A stretch of 64,000 nucleotides of DNA. Source: Rhodoligotrophos defluvii (lineage in GTDB: Bacteria > Pseudomonadota > Alphaproteobacteria > Rhizobiales > Im1). The notes under the pieces are model-generated. The model did no database searches, was not told the DNA's origin, and saw only the letters and a list, made by a program, of their open reading frames with translations. The stretch is taken from assembly GCF_005281615.1 (NCBI RefSeq), contig NZ_SZZM01000001.1, positions 1,707,455-1,771,454 on the forward strand, given 5' to 3'. Each line of letters opens with the position of its first letter. Position 1 is the first letter of the stretch. A program made the translations under genes and the position numbers. Positions 53,056 to 61,228 of the stretch are shown here, one piece after another.

Positions 53056-54108
53056 TCAGCCGTGAGGCGCCGCAGCGATGCCGCGCAGACCCTGGGCGGC
53101 CTCTCCGACCGATCCTCTGAATGCCGTGGGGGTCACCCCATAGCGCAGCCTGAACATGCGGCTGAAATGGGCGCAGTCGGCAAAGCCCGCCGCAAGCGAT
53201 ATGGCGGTGACGCTCTGGCCGGTGTTCTTGAGCAGCGAAGCGCCGTAGCGGAGGCGCAGCTCGATGAAATAGGCGCCGGGCGCCATGCCGATGCTGTTCA
53301 GGAAGCACCGGTCCAGCTGCCGCAGGCTCAGCCCGACCTCATCGGCGATGTCGGCGATCGTGAGCGGCTGATTGAGCGACTGTTCCATCAGGGCGATGGC
53401 GTGACGGACCCGGTGGTCTCTCACATGGCCGAGGTCGTGATACATGTGCGGCTGCGGCGAGCCGGCCGGGCGGCTGGAGCTCAGGATCATGTGACGCACC
53501 GCCTGCTGCGCCAGCTCCGGCCCGCAGTGCCTCGCGATCAGGTGCAGGGCGAGGTCGGCCGCGCCGGCCGATCCGGCGCAGGTGATCCGCATGCCCGCAT
53601 CGAGGAAGATGCGGTCCGAGCAGGCCTCGATGTCGGGGAACTGCTCCTGGAAGGCCTCGATGACGTTCCAGTGAACACAAGCCGGATAGCCGCTCAGCAA
53701 TCCCGACCGGGCAATGTTGAAGGTGCCGGTGCAGATGCCGATCAACGGCACCTGCTGCTCGGCGGCCCTGTGGAGATAGGCATCGAGCCAGGCCGGATGG
53801 TTGGCCTCGAGGTAGCTGTTCCCGCCGCAGATCGCGATATAATGGAACTCCGCAGGATCGCGCAGCTGGCCGGTGAGATGCACCCTGAGGCCGCAGCTCG
53901 CGGTAACGTCGGCCGCGCCCATGATCTCCCACCCGCAATGGATCTGGCGCGAGCGCCCGCCGCGGTCGGCCGCCAGCCGCAAAGCGTCGATGAAGCCCGA
54001 GAAGGCATTCAGCGTAAATCTTTCCAGCAGCACGAACCCGACTCGGAGCTGCGGCTCGCGCCGCCCGGGGGCCGCGTTCGGGGATGCTGCCGACACTCTC
54101 TTGTCCAT
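53056..54108 (-). CDS. GlxA-family AraC-type regulator (DJ-1/PfpI-like domain plus HTH)
   Basis: A protein of 350 residues. The N-terminal half has a class I glutamine amidotransferase-like fold (VGFVLLERFTLNAFSGFIDAL, IAICGGNSY, GICTGTFNIARSGLL), used for ligand sensing. The C-terminal half is an AraC/XylS double HTH (LTIADIADEVGLSLRQLDRCF and SVTAISLAAGFADCAHFSRMF). GlxA-type regulators control catabolism of carnitine, betaine, arginine, hydroxyproline and similar amines. It is divergent from a TRAP operon with a proline-racemase-family gene, its probable target. The ATG at 54108 is preferred over a TTG at 54120. Confidence 0.92.
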   Translation of the reverse strand: MDKRVSAASPNAAPGRREPQLRVGFVLLERFTLNAFSGFIDALRLAADRGGRSRQIHCGWEIMGAADVTASCGLRVHLTGQLRDPAEFHYIAICGGNSYLEANHPAWLDAYLHRAAEQQVPLIGICTGTFNIARSGLLSGYPACVHWNVIEAFQEQFPDIEACSDRIFLDAGMRITCAGSAGAADLALHLIARHCGPELAQQAVRHMILSSSRPAGSPQPHMYHDLGHVRDHRVRHAIALMEQSLNQPLTIADIADEVGLSLRQLDRCFLNSIGMAPGAYFIELRLRYGASLLKNTGQSVTAISLAAGFADCAHFSRMFRLRYGVTPTAFRGSVGEAAQGLRGIAAAPHG

Positions 54109-54233
54109 GGCCCTCACCAAAGGTCCGGATCTTACAAATCAGTGTCCGACTTATTCTAGAACCCCGCCGCGCGCCTTTCTAGGCTGATGCGCAACCGTGA
54201 AGAGAACTCGAAAAACAGGTGAGGGAGCGGCAG

Positions 54234-55220
54234 ATGAAAAAGCTATCCAGTTGTATTGTCGCGCTGGCCGCATTGCTCGCAACGAGCGCCGCGGCGCCCG
54301 CGCAGGAAGTTTCGCTGCGGGCCGCCACCATCGGCGCGCCGGGCGGCATCCAGGACGTGGCGCTGCAGAAGTTCAAGGAGGTGGCCGAGGAGAGGTCCGG
54401 CGGCCGGATCGGCGTGACGATCTATACGGGCGGCGCGCTCGGTGATCAGGACGCCAATATGGAGGCCATGCAGTCGGGCACGCTCGACATCGCCACCATC
54501 GAGACGCCGATCACGGTGGTGGATCCGCTGCTCGGCGTGTTCGCGCTGCCCTACATGTTCGCGGATCGGGCCCATGTGGCCGCGGTGCTGAACGGCGAGA
54601 TCGGCGAAGAGGTGCGCGAGCGTCTGGTGGAGCAAGGGCTGCGTCCCATCGGCTATTACGAAGCCGGGTTCCGGCAGATGACCAACAACGTTCGCCCCAT
54701 CAACAAGCCGGAGGACCTGAAGGGCATCAAGATGCGCACCCCCGGCAGCAAGCTGCGCATCAAGATCTTCAATGCATGGGGCGCCAATGCCGCGCCGCTT
54801 CCCTTCCCGGAGCTCTATACGGCGCTCCAGACCGGCGCCTTCGACGGACAGGAGAACCCGCTGGTCGAGGTGCAGAGCAGCCGGTTCTACGAGGTGCAGA
54901 AATATCTCTCGCTGACCAATCACATCTATCAGCCGGGCTTCCTGCTGATGAGCGAGCAGCGCTACCAGCAGCTTCCCGAGGATCTGAAACAGGTCGTGGT
55001 TGAAGCCGCCAAGGAAGCGGGGGTGGCATCGGTCGCGTTCGGCGAGAAGGGCGATACGGAAATCGTCGCGCTCGTCCGCGAGAAGGGCATGGAGGTCAAC
55101 GAGGCCGACATGGAGGCGTTCAAGGCGGCTTCCCAGCAGATCTGGGAAGAGGAGACGGCCGAGCTCGGCGAGGAAGCCGCCGATCTCATCAAGCGCATCC
55201 AGGCGGCGCGGCCTCAGTAG
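54234..55220 (+). CDS. TRAP transporter substrate-binding protein (DctP family)
   Basis: A protein of 328 residues with a signal peptide (ending near AAAPAQ) and a DctP-type fold. Marks include ALGDQDANMEAMQSGTLDIA, GLRPIGYYEAGFRQMTNNV, LKGIKMRTPGSKLRIKIFNA (substrate Arg region) and FDGQENPLVEVQSS. The ATG at 54234 follows GGGAG. It heads the operon DctP-DctQ-DctM-proline racemase family, so its ligand is probably an amino acid or imino acid, such as a hydroxyproline, though DctP ligands are hard to predict. Confidence 0.92.
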   Translation: MKKLSSCIVALAALLATSAAAPAQEVSLRAATIGAPGGIQDVALQKFKEVAEERSGGRIGVTIYTGGALGDQDANMEAMQSGTLDIATIETPITVVDPLLGVFALPYMFADRAHVAAVLNGEIGEEVRERLVEQGLRPIGYYEAGFRQMTNNVRPINKPEDLKGIKMRTPGSKLRIKIFNAWGANAAPLPFPELYTALQTGAFDGQENPLVEVQSSRFYEVQKYLSLTNHIYQPGFLLMSEQRYQQLPEDLKQVVVEAAKEAGVASVAFGEKGDTEIVALVREKGMEVNEADMEAFKAASQQIWEEETAELGEEAADLIKRIQAARPQ

Positions 55221-55266
55221 CGGCGGTCCGGGCTTAGCACCCCGTCTTTGCGCCAGGAGCCGGCAC

Positions 55267-55776
55267 ATGCTCAACCGCCTGCTGGAAGTCATCGTCGCCG
55301 TGCTGATGGCCGCTACCGTCGTCATCGGGTTCGCGGCGGTGGTGGCGCGCTATGTGGTGGGCCAGTCGCTGGGCTGGAGCTACGAGGCGATGCAGGCGCT
55401 GCTCGTCTACATGACCTTCGTGTCGGCCTATTTGGCGCTGAGACGCGGGGCGCATCTCAAGATCGATGTGCTGGTGCGCATGATGCCGATCTCCGGGCAG
55501 ACGGTGCTGTTCCTGCTCAACCAGGCGATCATCGCCGCGGTCGGATTCGTGATGTTCTGGTGGGGCGGCGAGCAGGCCCTGCGCTTCTGGAGCCGCGAGA
55601 CGCTGGTGCTTGAGCTGCCGCTCGGGCCGCTCTACGGCATCATTCCGCTTGCGGGGCTCGGCATCCTCATAGAGGCATTGATCGTGATCCCGGCCGGCTT
55701 ACGGCGCGCGAGGGCCGGTGAGGCGCCGGACCAAGTTCCTGACGCGTTCGGGTCGGAAAGCGGGGGGTCCCTGTGA
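55267..55776 (+). CDS. TRAP transporter small permease (DctQ family)
   Basis: A 169-residue protein with four hydrophobic segments (about 5-27, 42-60, 75-98, 115-140). YEAMQALLVYMTFVSAYLAL and RRGAHLKIDVLVRMMP are typical of DctQ. The ATG at 55267 lies 46 bases after the DctP stop. Its end overlaps the GTG start of the large permease (GTGA), indicating coupled translation. Confidence 0.9.
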   Translation: MLNRLLEVIVAVLMAATVVIGFAAVVARYVVGQSLGWSYEAMQALLVYMTFVSAYLALRRGAHLKIDVLVRMMPISGQTVLFLLNQAIIAAVGFVMFWWGGEQALRFWSRETLVLELPLGPLYGIIPLAGLGILIEALIVIPAGLRRARAGEAPDQVPDAFGSESGGSL

Positions 55777-57053
55777 CGCTCGCGCTCATCCTGCTGTTCC
55801 TGCTGGCCTCGATCGGCCTCGGCCTGCCGATCGCCTTCGCGCTGGCCGCCGTGTCCATCGTGGTGCTGCTGATCGGCGGGGTCGACCTGCTGGTGGTGGC
55901 GCAGCGGCTCTATGGCGGCGTCAATTCATTCCCGCTGCTGGCCGTTCCGCTGTTCATCCTGGCGGGTCAGATCATGAGCCGCAGCGGCATCTCAGCCCGG
56001 CTGGTCGAATTCGCCCGCGCCCTGGTCGGTGCCATGAAAGGCGGGCTTGCGGCCATCAACATCGTGACGTCCATGTTCTTCGCCGGCATGAGCGGCACGT
56101 CCATGTCGGATACGGCGGCGGTGGGCGGTGTGCTCATCCCGCAGATGATCAAGCGGGGCTATAGCCGCGCCTTCACCGGCGCGGTCACGGCCTCGTCCTC
56201 GACCATCGGCATCATCATCCCGCCTTCGGTGCCAATGGTCATTCTCGGCGCCTTCATGCAGGTCTCGACCGGTGCTCTGTTCGCAGCCGGCCTGCTTGCC
56301 GGCGTGCTGCTCGGGCTCGGCCTCATCGCCGTGGCCTGGGCCATTTCGGTAGTGAAGGACTATCCCGCCGAGGATCCGTTCAGCTTCCGCAAATGCGCCC
56401 GCACGTTCCTGAGCGCGGCCCCGGCGCTGGCCATGCCGGCGATCATCCTCGGCGGCATATTGGGCGGCGTGTTCACGCCGACGGAGGCCTCCGCCATCGC
56501 CGTCGTCTACGGCATCCTGGTGGCCATGCTGTGGTACCGCAGCCTGGATTTCCGCAATCTCTACCTGGCCTTCGCGGAGAGCGCCGTCATGACCGGCGCG
56601 GTCATGCTGGTCACCGCGACCGCCCATCTCCTGGGCTTCACCTTCACCTACGAAAACCTCGGCCGCACCGTTCTCGGGCCGATCGTGGATCTCGAGATGA
56701 CGCCGGTCATCTTCCTGCTCGTGCTGAGCGGCATCCTGATCGTGGCCGGCACGTTCCTCGACGGCATCGCCATGATGTTCATCATCGTGCCGCTGTTCCT
56801 GCCCGCGGCCGCGGCGATCGGGGTCGACCCCCTGCAATTCGCCATGGTGGTCATCCTCTGTTGGGGCATAGGCCAGCAGACCCCGCCGGTGGGCGCCGCC
56901 CTGTTCATCACCAGCGCCATCGCCAAGGTCGATGTCCTGGCGCTCACCTGGTCGAACCTGCCCTTCATCGGCGTCATGGTGATCGTGCTGCTGCTCACCA
57001 TCGCCTTTCCCGAAACCATCGTTCTCAGCATTCCCAGGCTGTTCGGCCTGTGA
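55773..57053 (+). CDS. TRAP transporter large permease (DctM family)
   Basis: A 426-residue, roughly 12-segment membrane protein. DctM blocks are VNSFPLLAVPLFILAGQIM, FAGMSGTSMSDTAAVGGVLI, SSTIGIIIPPSVPMVILGAF, GGVFTPTEASAIAVVYG and CWGIGQQTPPVGAALFIT. It starts with GTG overlapping the DctQ stop. The proline-racemase-family gene follows after 27 bases. Confidence 0.93.
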   Translation: MTLALILLFLLASIGLGLPIAFALAAVSIVVLLIGGVDLLVVAQRLYGGVNSFPLLAVPLFILAGQIMSRSGISARLVEFARALVGAMKGGLAAINIVTSMFFAGMSGTSMSDTAAVGGVLIPQMIKRGYSRAFTGAVTASSSTIGIIIPPSVPMVILGAFMQVSTGALFAAGLLAGVLLGLGLIAVAWAISVVKDYPAEDPFSFRKCARTFLSAAPALAMPAIILGGILGGVFTPTEASAIAVVYGILVAMLWYRSLDFRNLYLAFAESAVMTGAVMLVTATAHLLGFTFTYENLGRTVLGPIVDLEMTPVIFLLVLSGILIVAGTFLDGIAMMFIIVPLFLPAAAAIGVDPLQFAMVVILCWGIGQQTPPVGAALFITSAIAKVDVLALTWSNLPFIGVMVIVLLLTIAFPETIVLSIPRLFGL

Positions 57054-57080
57054 CCCGCATCACTCCAGGAGGTTCCCGCC

Positions 57081-58097
57081 ATGATGCGCAACACCCACTA
57101 CGTCGACTGCATCTATACGCACACCGAGGGTGAGCCCACCTGCATCATCCATAGTGGCATCACCTATCCCGCCGGCCTCGACATTCTCGGCAAGCGCGAG
57201 TTCATCCGGAAGCATTACGACCATGTGCGCCTGGCCACCATGCGCGAGCCGCGCGGCCACAAGGACATGTTCGGCGTGTTCGTGACGCCGCCCTCGGAGG
57301 AGGATGCTGATGCGGGCATGCTGTGGATGGACAGCGAGCGCTTCGTCGAGATGTGCGGGCACGGCACCATCGCCCTGTCCATGGCGCTGGTCGCCCACCG
57401 CATGGTGCACCGGGTGGAAGAGCCTGTCACCACCATCCGCTACGAGACGCCGGCCGGCCGGGTGACGGCTGAGGTGGGGCTGGAGAACGGCGAACCGGCC
57501 TGGACCCGGTTCGAGAACGTGCCGGCATTCGTGCTGGCACAGGACGTGCCGGTTGAACTGCCGGGCTATGGCGAGCTCAAGGCCGATATCAGCTTCGGCG
57601 GAAACTTCTTCGCGATTGTGCGGTGGCCGGACAAGGAACGGCCGATCGCGCCGGAAAACGCCAAGCTGCTTTCCGAGATGGGGCTGCTGGTCAAGAAGCA
57701 GATCAATGAGAAGATGCTGGTGCAGCATCCGGTGAAGACCCATATCAGCGGCCTGCATTTCTGCACGTTCTGGCAGGATCCCGACCGGCCGGATTCCCTC
57801 TATCGCAATGTTCACGTCTATAGCGACGGCAAGCTCGACCGCTCGCCGGGGGGCACCGGCACCAGCGCAATGATGGCGCGGTTCGAAGCACGCGGCGAGA
57901 TCAAGGTCGGCCAGACGATCAAGTCCGAAGGGCTGCTCGGCAGCGGGCAATTCGAGGGCAAGCTGGTGGGCGAAACGACGGTCGGCAACTACCGGGCGGT
58001 GGTTCCCACGGTCAAAGGCACCGCGTCGGTGATCGGCTATGCCAAGTGGCTGATCGACCCCAACGATCCCGTGGGCCTGGGCTTCGTGATCGGCTGA
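57081..58097 (+). CDS. Proline racemase family protein with Cys-to-Gly change
   Basis: A 338-residue member of the proline racemase superfamily, which includes proline racemase, 4-hydroxyproline 2-epimerase (two catalytic Cys) and trans-3-hydroxyproline dehydratase (Cys and Thr). The first catalytic residue is present as Cys92 in EMCGHGTIAL. At the second position, normally SPCGTGTS or SPTGTGTS, this protein has Gly257 (SPGGTGTS). Two-base racemisation is therefore unlikely, and a dehydratase, lyase or other one-base reaction is possible. AGGAGG at about 57069-57074 sets the start. It is the last gene of the TRAP operon and its substrate is presumably imported by that system. Confidence 0.88.
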   Translation: MMRNTHYVDCIYTHTEGEPTCIIHSGITYPAGLDILGKREFIRKHYDHVRLATMREPRGHKDMFGVFVTPPSEEDADAGMLWMDSERFVEMCGHGTIALSMALVAHRMVHRVEEPVTTIRYETPAGRVTAEVGLENGEPAWTRFENVPAFVLAQDVPVELPGYGELKADISFGGNFFAIVRWPDKERPIAPENAKLLSEMGLLVKKQINEKMLVQHPVKTHISGLHFCTFWQDPDRPDSLYRNVHVYSDGKLDRSPGGTGTSAMMARFEARGEIKVGQTIKSEGLLGSGQFEGKLVGETTVGNYRAVVPTVKGTASVIGYAKWLIDPNDPVGLGFVIG

Positions 58098-58117
58098 AGG
58101 CCCCGGCAGCCTTTAGC

Positions 58118-58576
58118 TCACAGTGAGCGGCGGGCGGCTGCCGGCCCTTTGCCCGCCGGCCTTGCATGCCGCCGGCTCGCGATGCGTTTGAGCGACGCCG
58201 CCCTCATGAGCTTCCGGAAGCTCGGGCATTCGAGGTGAGACGGGGCAGGGCAGTCGGCGACATGCCGAAGCGCATCCCGTAACACGCGAAGATCCGCGAT
58301 TTGCCGCTGCAGAGCGTCCGCCCTGGCATGCAGATCGGCACGAGGAAGGTCGAGCTGGCCATCTTGGCCGAACATTCCAGCGATCTCGCTGAGGCTGAAG
58401 CCGGCCGATTTCCCGAGATTGATCAGCGAGAGCTTGAGAAGCACGTCGGCACCGAACTGCCGGCGCAGCCCATGCCTGCCATCGGAGCGGATCAGCCCGA
58501 TCTCCTCATAGTAGCGCAATGTGGAAGGCGAGACGCCGGAGCGCTCGGCGACGTCGCCGATATCGAGCAGATACAT
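58118..58576 (-). CDS. MerR-family transcriptional regulator
   Basis: A protein of 152 residues with an N-terminal MerR HTH (DIGDVAERSGVSPSTLRYYE, then IGLIRSDGRHGLRRQF), a dimerisation helix and a short C-terminal part with DCPAPSHLECPSF. It lacks the CxxCxC cluster motif of SoxR, although its operator resembles a SoxR box. The ATG at 58576 abuts the operator; longer frames run into the divergent pump gene. It probably controls itself and the divergent MFS transporter. Confidence 0.88.
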   Translation of the reverse strand: MYLLDIGDVAERSGVSPSTLRYYEEIGLIRSDGRHGLRRQFGADVLLKLSLINLGKSAGFSLSEIAGMFGQDGQLDLPRADLHARADALQRQIADLRVLRDALRHVADCPAPSHLECPSFRKLMRAASLKRIASRRHARPAGKGPAAARRSL

Positions 58577-58578
58577 GC

Positions 58579-58609
58579 TTGACCTCAAGTTGACTTGAAG
58601 TGGCAGTCT
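58579..58609 (+). promoter_or_regulatory. MerR-type promoter with 19-base spacer
   Basis: TTGACC (58579-58584) and CAGTCT (58604-58609) are 19 bases apart, longer than the usual 17. A dyad fills the spacer: ACCTCAAGT (58582-58590), TG, ACTTGAAGT (58593-58601). Over-long spacers with a central dyad are the hallmark of MerR-activated promoters. It would drive the MFS gene. Confidence 0.65.
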
Positions 58610-58644
58610 CTCCCGAGTTGATGGTTTCGGCAAGAGGCAATTCC

Positions 58645-59883
58645 ATGGAAGGCTTGGAGATCGCGAGAAAAAGGGCGGTATGGCGGGATAGGCGGGCCAT
58701 AGCCCTCCTGATGGCGGCAACGCTGACGACCATGGCGAATGCAACCATCAGTCCGGCCCTCCCGGGGCTCGAGCGCTTGTTCGCGGAAGACCCGAATGCG
58801 GCACTCTTGACCCGGCTGCTCGTGCCCGCGCCCTCACTGGCCGTCGCCCTCTGCGCCCCGCTCGCCGGGGTCGCTATGGATCGCTTCGGGCGGCGCCGGC
58901 TGCTGCTTGCGGGTGTCGTCCTGTTCGTGATCGCCGGAAGCGGTGGCCTCTTCCTGCCGGACCTCCCGACGATCTTCGTCAGCCGTCTGGTTCTCGGGCT
59001 TGCCGTCGGCCTCATCATGACCGCTCAGACCGCGCTGATCGGAGACTATTTCTCGGGCGCCAACCGGAGCGCAATGACCGCTTTGCAGATCTCGGCGCGA
59101 AACTTCGGAGGACTGCTCTTTATCGCGCTCGCCGGGTGGGTTGCGCTCGTCTCGCCTCGCATGCCTTTTGCGATCTATGGCCTGGCGGTCCTGTTCCTGC
59201 CCGTCATGTGGAAGGTCATCGTCGACACCGCGCGGCCTTCGCTGTCACCGGGAGCCGACGTGGCCGAAGGTGTCGAGGGCGCCCCCGGCTGGCGCCTGCT
59301 CTTTGCCGGGCTGGTGTTGCTCCAGGCGCTGACCAACATGTTCTTCTTCATTGTGCCGACCCAATTGCCGTTCTTCTTCGATGCGCATGGCCGTGACAGC
59401 GCCCTGATGACTGGAGCGGCGCTCGGCGCAGTCATGCTGGCCGGGGGCTGCTGCGCGCTCCTCTACCCGCGCGTGCGGCAGGCCATCGGCTATGTCGGCG
59501 TCTTCGTCCTCGGCTATGCCGCCATGGCTCTCGGTTTTGGCCTTCTGATCGTTTGGCCGGCCACGCCGCTGTCGTTCGTGGCAGTTGCGTCGATCGGTGC
59601 GGGCTATGCGATCGTCTCGCCCACCTTCGTCGCTCTCACCCTCGATCTCGCGCCTGCCCGGCGACGGGGGCTGGCCGGCGGTATTCTGACTGCTTCGGTA
59701 TTCATCGGACAGTTCTGCTCGCCGCTCCTGAGCACCCCGATGATTTCGGCCTTCGGCTATGAAGGGCTGTTTCGGGGCACTGCCGTGCTCCTGGCGACAA
59801 TGGCCCTCGCCGCAGCGGCATTGCGAGGGCTATGGGGCGGGCCCCGCTCCGCGGGCCGGGCGGCGGGCTCGGTGGGGTCGTGA
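58645..59883 (+). CDS. MFS transporter, drug-efflux type
   Basis: A protein of about 412 residues with 12 predicted membrane segments and the MFS loop motif GVAMDRFGRRRLLLAG after the second segment. The first segment AIALLMAATLTTMANATISP fits Bcr/CflA or related proton antiporters. The ATG at 58645 follows AGAGG at 58632-58636; an in-frame ATG at 58621 is an alternative. It is divergent from a MerR regulator with a MerR-type promoter, a common layout for inducible efflux pumps. Confidence 0.87.
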   Translation: MEGLEIARKRAVWRDRRAIALLMAATLTTMANATISPALPGLERLFAEDPNAALLTRLLVPAPSLAVALCAPLAGVAMDRFGRRRLLLAGVVLFVIAGSGGLFLPDLPTIFVSRLVLGLAVGLIMTAQTALIGDYFSGANRSAMTALQISARNFGGLLFIALAGWVALVSPRMPFAIYGLAVLFLPVMWKVIVDTARPSLSPGADVAEGVEGAPGWRLLFAGLVLLQALTNMFFFIVPTQLPFFFDAHGRDSALMTGAALGAVMLAGGCCALLYPRVRQAIGYVGVFVLGYAAMALGFGLLIVWPATPLSFVAVASIGAGYAIVSPTFVALTLDLAPARRRGLAGGILTASVFIGQFCSPLLSTPMISAFGYEGLFRGTAVLLATMALAAAALRGLWGGPRSAGRAAGSVGS

Positions 59884-59937
59884 GGAACCCACGCAGGAGG
59901 CTGACGTTTAGCCCTAGTGATGTTCGGCGGATCAGGC

Positions 59938-60972
59938 ATGACATTCAACCGCTCGGAACAGCCGCGCACCGTCATCGTGACGGGGGCGGCAGCAGGAATA
60001 GGCCGGGCCATTGCCCACCGGTTCGCATCCGGGGGCGATCGCATAGGGCTCATCGCCCGTGATGCGGACGCCCTCGCAGCTGTCCGCCGCGAAATCCGAT
60101 CGATGGGGGCGGAAGCCGAGTTCGCGGTGGCCGACGTGGCCGACGCGGAGGCCGTGTTCGCGGCGGCCGAGCAGCTGGAGCAGAAGCTGGGCGACACCGA
60201 CATCTGGATCAACAATGCCATGGAGACGGTGTTCTCGACCGTGGCCGACATGAGTCCGGAAGAGTTCCGCCGGGTCACCGAGGTCACCTATCTCGGCTTT
60301 GTCCACGGGACCATGGCGGCGCTCAAGTCCATGCGCCCGCGGCGGAAGGGTCACATTATGCAGATGGGCTCCGCGCTGGCTTATCGGGGCATACCCCTGC
60401 AATCGGCCTATTGCGGCGCCAAGCATGCCATCCGCGGCTTTACGGACTCGCTCCGGGCCGAGCTGATCGCGGAAGACTCGAACATCAAGCTGACCGTGAT
60501 CGACCTCCCGGCCGTGAACACCCCCCAGTTCGACTGGGCGCGCGCCCATATCGGGCGCCAGCCTCGCCCGATGGGGCGCCCTGTCCAGCCGGAAGTGGTG
60601 GCGGATGCGGTATTTCGTGCAGCCGAGGGCCGGTGGCGTGAATACTGGCTCGGCTTTTCCACCATGAAGATGGTGCTCGGCAGTTTCGTCGCACCGGGCT
60701 ATGTCGACACATATCTCGCTCGCCATGCCTTTGCCGGGCAGCAGAGGCGAAAGCGCATCGCGCCGGACCGCGAGGACAATCTCGACCATCCCATCACCGA
60801 GCTCCACCGGACACGAGGGTCGTTCAGCTCGGAAGCGCGGGAATCCGCGCCGCTCATTGCCGGGGAGGTGGTTCGCGCCGGCGCCATCGCCGCGGGCGCG
60901 CTCTTCTTCTTCGGGCTCGGCGCAAGCCTCGGCGCCGGGTGGCGGTCTCGCCGGGACGCGTCTCATAGATGA
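59938..60972 (+). CDS. SDR-family oxidoreductase with C-terminal membrane anchor
   Basis: A protein of about 344 residues. The SDR domain has TGAAAGIGRAIA, IARD after the second strand (NADP type), the NNAM motif in place of NNAG, and the active-site pair YCGAK with the catalytic Ser in QMGSALAYRG. After residue 245 comes a charged region and a hydrophobic segment, AGAIAAGALFFFGLGASLG, that likely anchors the protein in the membrane. Similar long SDRs occur in proteobacteria with no known substrate. It follows the MFS gene by about 55 bases and may be co-transcribed. Confidence 0.85.
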   Translation: MTFNRSEQPRTVIVTGAAAGIGRAIAHRFASGGDRIGLIARDADALAAVRREIRSMGAEAEFAVADVADAEAVFAAAEQLEQKLGDTDIWINNAMETVFSTVADMSPEEFRRVTEVTYLGFVHGTMAALKSMRPRRKGHIMQMGSALAYRGIPLQSAYCGAKHAIRGFTDSLRAELIAEDSNIKLTVIDLPAVNTPQFDWARAHIGRQPRPMGRPVQPEVVADAVFRAAEGRWREYWLGFSTMKMVLGSFVAPGYVDTYLARHAFAGQQRRKRIAPDREDNLDHPITELHRTRGSFSSEARESAPLIAGEVVRAGAIAAGALFFFGLGASLGAGWRSRRDASHR

Positions 60973-61228
60973 GAAGATGCGGCGTGCACGAGCAGACACA
61001 GCGGCACGTCCCTCCGAAGACGCGAACAAGAGCTGCCAAGGTCAACGCCGCCGAGGAAGGCAAGGAGCGCCGCGGCCCATCCGGCCGTTCTGGCCAGTGG
61101 GCAGGTGGCGCTGCAACAATCGCGTCGAGCAGTGTGATCGGAGCCGCTCGAGCATCTTGATCTGAGACCGGGAAAGGGGTTTGATCACGGGCGGTCCGCG
61201 AGGCACGGACTCAGAGGGGGGTGCGCCT
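60973..61228. other. No recognisable gene; CAP gene leader
   Basis: Frames in this stretch are short and without family features. GAGGGGGG at 61213-61220 is the ribosome binding site of the CAP-domain gene. Confidence 0.4.
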
